DNA of 64,000 nucleotides. Source: Kingdonia uniflora. Taxonomy: Eukaryota; Streptophyta; Magnoliopsida; Ranunculales; Circaeasteraceae. Below the pieces are notes generated by a model. It was not told the DNA's origin. It searched no databases and was given only the letters and a program-made list of their open reading frames with translations. The stretch spans positions 434,001-498,000 of the forward strand of contig JACGCM010000146.1 of assembly GCA_014058105.1 (NCBI GenBank), in the 5' to 3' direction. Shown piece after piece: positions 56,817-64,000 of this stretch. Both the position numbers and the translations under genes were made by a program. Positions within the stretch are counted from its first letter, which is position 1, and the number at the start of each line of letters is the position of its first letter.

Positions 56817-58394
56817 ATGGAGATCCTCGACGCTCTCATTATCTCATTCGCCGCTCTCCTCGCCTATTTGTGGTGGCGATCATGGTCCGTCACGGGCGGT
56901 GGATCCAAGAACCTCCCTCCAGGACCACCTGGATGGCCTATTGTTGGAAACCTCCTCCAAGTCGTCCTCCAACGTCGTCCATTCATGTACATTGTACGTG
57001 ATTTACGTACAAAATATGGTCCGATCTTTACCATGCAAATGGGGCAGCGCACATTGATTATTGTCACCAGTTCGGAACTTATTCATGAAGCATTAGTCCA
57101 AAAGGGCCCGATGTTTGCGAGTAGGCCCGCGGAGTCCCCGACGCGATTGTTGTTTAGTGTTGGGAAATGCACTATTAACTCGGCGGAGTACGGTCCGCTT
57201 TGGCGTGCGTTGAGAAGGAATTTTGTGACGGAGTTGATAAACCCCGCGAGGATTAGGCAATGTAGTTGGATACGTGAGTGGGCGATTGATAATCACTTGA
57301 CGAGAATAAGGAAGGAGTCGAAGGAGACCGGAGCGGTGGAGGTCATGAGTAATTGTAGGCTAACCGTTTGTAGTATTTTGGTTTGCATTTGTTTCGGCGC
57401 GCGAATATCCGAGGCTCATATTAAAGAGATCGAAGCGGTTTTAAAAGATGTCATGTTGATGACCACTCCAAAACTACCCGATTTCTTGCCGGTATTCACT
57501 CCGTTGTTCCGAAAACAACTAAAAGAAGCGACCGAGCTGAGGAGGAGACAAATGGAATGTTTAGTTCCCCTAGTGAGAGCGCGAAGGGCTGCCGTTAAAG
57601 GAAAACAGGTCCAAAACCCTAACCCTAACTCTAGGTCAGACAATGTGGCACATTCTGACCTAGAGATGTTGAGTCCGATTGGGGCAGCGTACATCGACTC
57701 GTTATTTGGCCTAGAACTACCGGCTGTGGCCGGTAGGAAGCGCCTCGGGGAGGAAGAGCTAGTGGCATTGTGCTCTGAAGTCATGAACGCGGGCACGGAC
57801 ACTAGTGCGACCGCGCTAGAATGGGTTTTACTTCACTTGGTCTTGGACCAAGACATCCAAGAAAAATTGTACAAGGAAATTATTGATACCGTAGGCGAAA
57901 AAGGCGTTATAATGGAAGAACATGTTGAAAAGATGACATACTTGGGTGCAATAGTGAAAGAAACATTCCGGAGACACCCACCGAGCCATTTCGTGTTATC
58001 ACACGCAGCCACCAAGGAGACCGAGTTGGGTGGGTACACAGTCCCTGCAGACGCAAGCGTCGAGTTCTACACCGCGTGGGTAACCGAAGACCCAAGCGTT
58101 TGGAAAGATCCTAGCGAGTTTAGGCCGGAGCGGTTCTTGGAGGGAGATGGGGTTGACGTAGATGTCACCGGATCCCGAGGAGTTAAGATGATGCCGTTTG
58201 GTGCTGGACGGAGGATCTGTCCGGCCATGACTCTTGGAACTTTGCATGTGCACCTGTTGCTTGCTAAGATGGTGCAGGAGTTCAAGTGGGTCTCCGTTAA
58301 CGGTGTACAGCCCGATCCGAGCGAGACTTTCGCCTTTACCGTGGTTATGAAGCACCCCCTTAGGGCTATGATCTTGCCTAGACGCCCTAATTAA
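56817..58394 (+). CDS. Cytochrome P450, CYP77 family (CYP77B-like)
   Basis: A single intronless frame of 525 residues, as usual for CYP77. An N-terminal membrane anchor (DALIISFAALLAYLWW, 5-20) is followed by the proline hinge PPGPPGWP (34-41). Oxygen-binding I-helix AGTDTS is at 325-330, ExxR as E382-T-F-R385, PERF at 437-440 and the heme loop FGAGRRIC with ligand Cys468. The residues after it are CPAM, whereas CYP77A members mostly have CPG. SHFVLSHAA and FGAGRRICPA recall CYP77B. It should act at the ER membrane with NADPH-P450 reductase. Characterised CYP77 enzymes hydroxylate or epoxidise fatty acids, some for cutin. Substrate here is unknown. The in-frame upstream ATG (56697) would add 40 residues ahead of the anchor and lies before the TATA box. 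Confidence 0.95.
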   Translation: MEILDALIISFAALLAYLWWRSWSVTGGGSKNLPPGPPGWPIVGNLLQVVLQRRPFMYIVRDLRTKYGPIFTMQMGQRTLIIVTSSELIHEALVQKGPMFASRPAESPTRLLFSVGKCTINSAEYGPLWRALRRNFVTELINPARIRQCSWIREWAIDNHLTRIRKESKETGAVEVMSNCRLTVCSILVCICFGARISEAHIKEIEAVLKDVMLMTTPKLPDFLPVFTPLFRKQLKEATELRRRQMECLVPLVRARRAAVKGKQVQNPNPNSRSDNVAHSDLEMLSPIGAAYIDSLFGLELPAVAGRKRLGEEELVALCSEVMNAGTDTSATALEWVLLHLVLDQDIQEKLYKEIIDTVGEKGVIMEEHVEKMTYLGAIVKETFRRHPPSHFVLSHAATKETELGGYTVPADASVEFYTAWVTEDPSVWKDPSEFRPERFLEGDGVDVDVTGSRGVKMMPFGAGRRICPAMTLGTLHVHLLLAKMVQEFKWVSVNGVQPDPSETFAFTVVMKHPLRAMILPRRPN

Positions 58395-60156
58395 TTTACT
58401 ATAATTTTCTAGTTTCTGTTTTATTATTATTGACAAAATAGTATATAAAATATTTATTAATTTTAATGATTTGTTATTTCTGTAAATGCTAAAATGGGAG
58501 ACTCTATGTGACGGTCGGAAAGGAAAAAAAAAAAAAAAAAAAACATGTTCGCTATCGTTATGATCGTTAAAAGTAAAATATAAAAAATTTAATATTAGAA
58601 GCATAGAATGTTACACATATTTGCAATCTTTGTTGAGACCATGTCCAATATCTAGAGTTTTGATCAACCTAAATAGTTTTCATAGACAGTGATCACACTT
58701 TTATTTTGTTGTTTGAAAAAGGTAATTCTTTTTTTTATGACAAATGACTTCGATAATGGTCTCTCACCATTTTGACGCGTAAGCATTTGGTGTAGGCTCT
58801 CTATAGTTAAAATAAAGAAGATAAAATACTAAGAACCATGTTTTTAGCCTCCCGAGTTGGGTAGGTAGCCACATATGAGAGCATCTATCTAGTGTAGGCT
58901 CTCTATAGTTAAAATAAAAAGGAGAAAATGTTAAAATTTATAATTTTTAGCTTCTCCAAGTAGGTAGTTATTTTAGGTTTTGATAATGAGGAGAGAGAAA
59001 AAAATTGGGTAGCCTAGGAAACTATTATGTAGCCTAGGACAACATAGAGTAGTTTTTGGGGAGTAATTTTTTGACTTTTTCAAATATTACTTTCCAACTC
59101 GTCTTGCTAGCTATACTTTAGCTAGGCTACACCTGATGCCCTAATTGAACTAAGGCATTACTCTTTCTTCTTGGACCCGAAAAGAGAAATTTATAATTAA
59201 AGTCGTAAATACTACAAAGAAAGCGATGTAGCACGGAAATATGATGAGTGGTCGCTTTTCCACGACATTATGGACCACCAAACATCAATGGTTCAAAATG
59301 TGGTTCGTAGATGTCCTGAAAGAACAGCATATAAGTGATTGTTATTTTCTCAACATCATTAACTTCACGAATGATTAAGTATGATACCTTAAAACAATCT
59401 GTCTTAATCAAAACATGCATTTAACTGGAGAGCATTCTTCTCTCCTTTTTGCGTTCTCCCGTTCACACACACACAGATAGGCAAATTATGTATGCACAAG
59501 GTTCCATTTTATATTATTGAATGGCAAGGCTTAAATACCTAATGTGGGACTATATATTTCAACAGGTTAATCCTCACTATCCTTCCAAAAGGTGTAAAGT
59601 ATAATAGTGATCCCTGAAATGCATTTGTATACTATAATGCTAATATTTGGCTCTTAAAATTGAAGCCTAAATTTTTTAATAAGAAAGTGAAAGATGGTTG
59701 TGAATTTAATGGTCATAAATAGTGAGATGGGAGAAGTAAGGTTTGGTTGGAAGTAGAAGAGGATAGCTGTAGAGTTAAAGAAGACCAGACCAAGTGGGAA
59801 CCTTATGTGCCCTTCAATATAAGTCTCTTGTAGTTGTAATGTTTATCTCTGACTTGTGATCACTTGTAATGTTTCCTAGACAATATTTGCAGAGAAGATG
59901 GTTAGCAATTTGCAGACGATTTAAATGCATATCTGCCATAAAACATGCACAACATTAGTGTAAAAACTGGTACTCTAAACCTTGTGAGAAGAGTGGATTT
60001 TTATAAATACAAGTAGGAATGTAAGTTTTTTTTTTTCATTTGATATATCTCTGTAAAAAGCTTCTACATTTGTATGTTCTCATCTGACATTTTTGGTATA
60101 TGTTGTGAAAAGAAGGATATGTATACTTGGAACATTAGCCTAAAGATAAAATTTAT
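58395..60156. other. Intergenic between the P450 and GLR genes
   Basis: Convergent 3' ends. It contains the MITE-like element at 58783-59139, a poly(A) run near 58524-58542 and otherwise only short frames. Confidence 0.5.
58783..59139. mobile_element. Candidate MITE with imperfect terminal inverted repeats
   Basis: The left end GCATTTGGTGTAGGCTCTCT and the reverse complement of the right end, GGCATCAGGTGTAGCCTAGC, share GCAT..GGTGTAG.CT. A second copy of GTGTAGGCTCTCTATAGTTA starts at 58891 inside, so the left end is partly duplicated. No clear target duplication. Confidence 0.4.

Positions 60157-64000
<3,844 letters not shown>

Noticed and set aside
57999..58604. 201-residue minus-strand ORF across the P450 3' end
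   Set aside because: It is the antisense shadow of the P450 coding region with no independent motifs.

Overview
This window looks like nuclear DNA of a flowering plant, most likely a eudicot. It is AT-rich with low gene density. The intact genes carry short GT/AG introns, and three belong to plant families: a CYP77 cytochrome P450, a clade-III glutamate receptor-like channel (GLR3 type) and a plant septum-promoting-GTPase-like protein. The rest is dominated by plant transposable elements. No bacterial operons, CRISPR arrays, rRNA or tRNA genes were seen. The species cannot be named from this sequence.

Layout. 1-8148: 3' ends of at least two degraded LTR retrotransposons of one family, each with a purine tract, a ~742 bp LTR and related antisense ORFs. 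8149-10453: remnant of a Copia element (partial LTR, primer site, decayed gag). 12209-19681: a large Tekay-like Ty3/gypsy element with a truncated 5' LTR, decayed gag-pol and a complete 2.5 kb 3' LTR. 20456-23924: a shorter, internally deleted gypsy element on the minus strand. 25116-25744: a second copy of the Copia LTR. 26291-27317: a third 3' end of the antisense-ORF family. 27462-27945: a GA-rich tract.

28339-36484: a Mutator-like element (MULE) with ~87 bp inverted termini. It carries a plus-strand protein with two GRF-like zinc fingers, a decayed minus-strand MuDR transposase and a small acidic ORF. A solo gypsy LTR with a 5 bp target duplication (GAGGG) sits between the last two. 37489-40802: a probable non-autonomous Helitron. 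43328-45103: a non-autonomous LTR element with ~160 bp LTRs, a perfect initiator-Met-type primer site and a GTAGG target duplication. It has split a tandemly duplicated piece of an unidentified host gene.

48840 to the end is gene-richer: an F-box/FBD pseudogene (minus), an apparently intact six-exon septum-promoting-GTPase-like gene (minus), an intronless CYP77-type P450 (plus), and the last four exons of a GLR3-type glutamate receptor (minus) whose 5' part lies beyond the window. One GLR intron is enlarged to 1.9 kb by an Emigrant-like MITE, which keeps a transposase tail, and by a hAT-like MITE.

The intact genes appear to act independently. The main story is layered retrotransposon and DNA-transposon insertion, with target duplications, shared palindromic LTR motifs and a MULE that carries accessory proteins.
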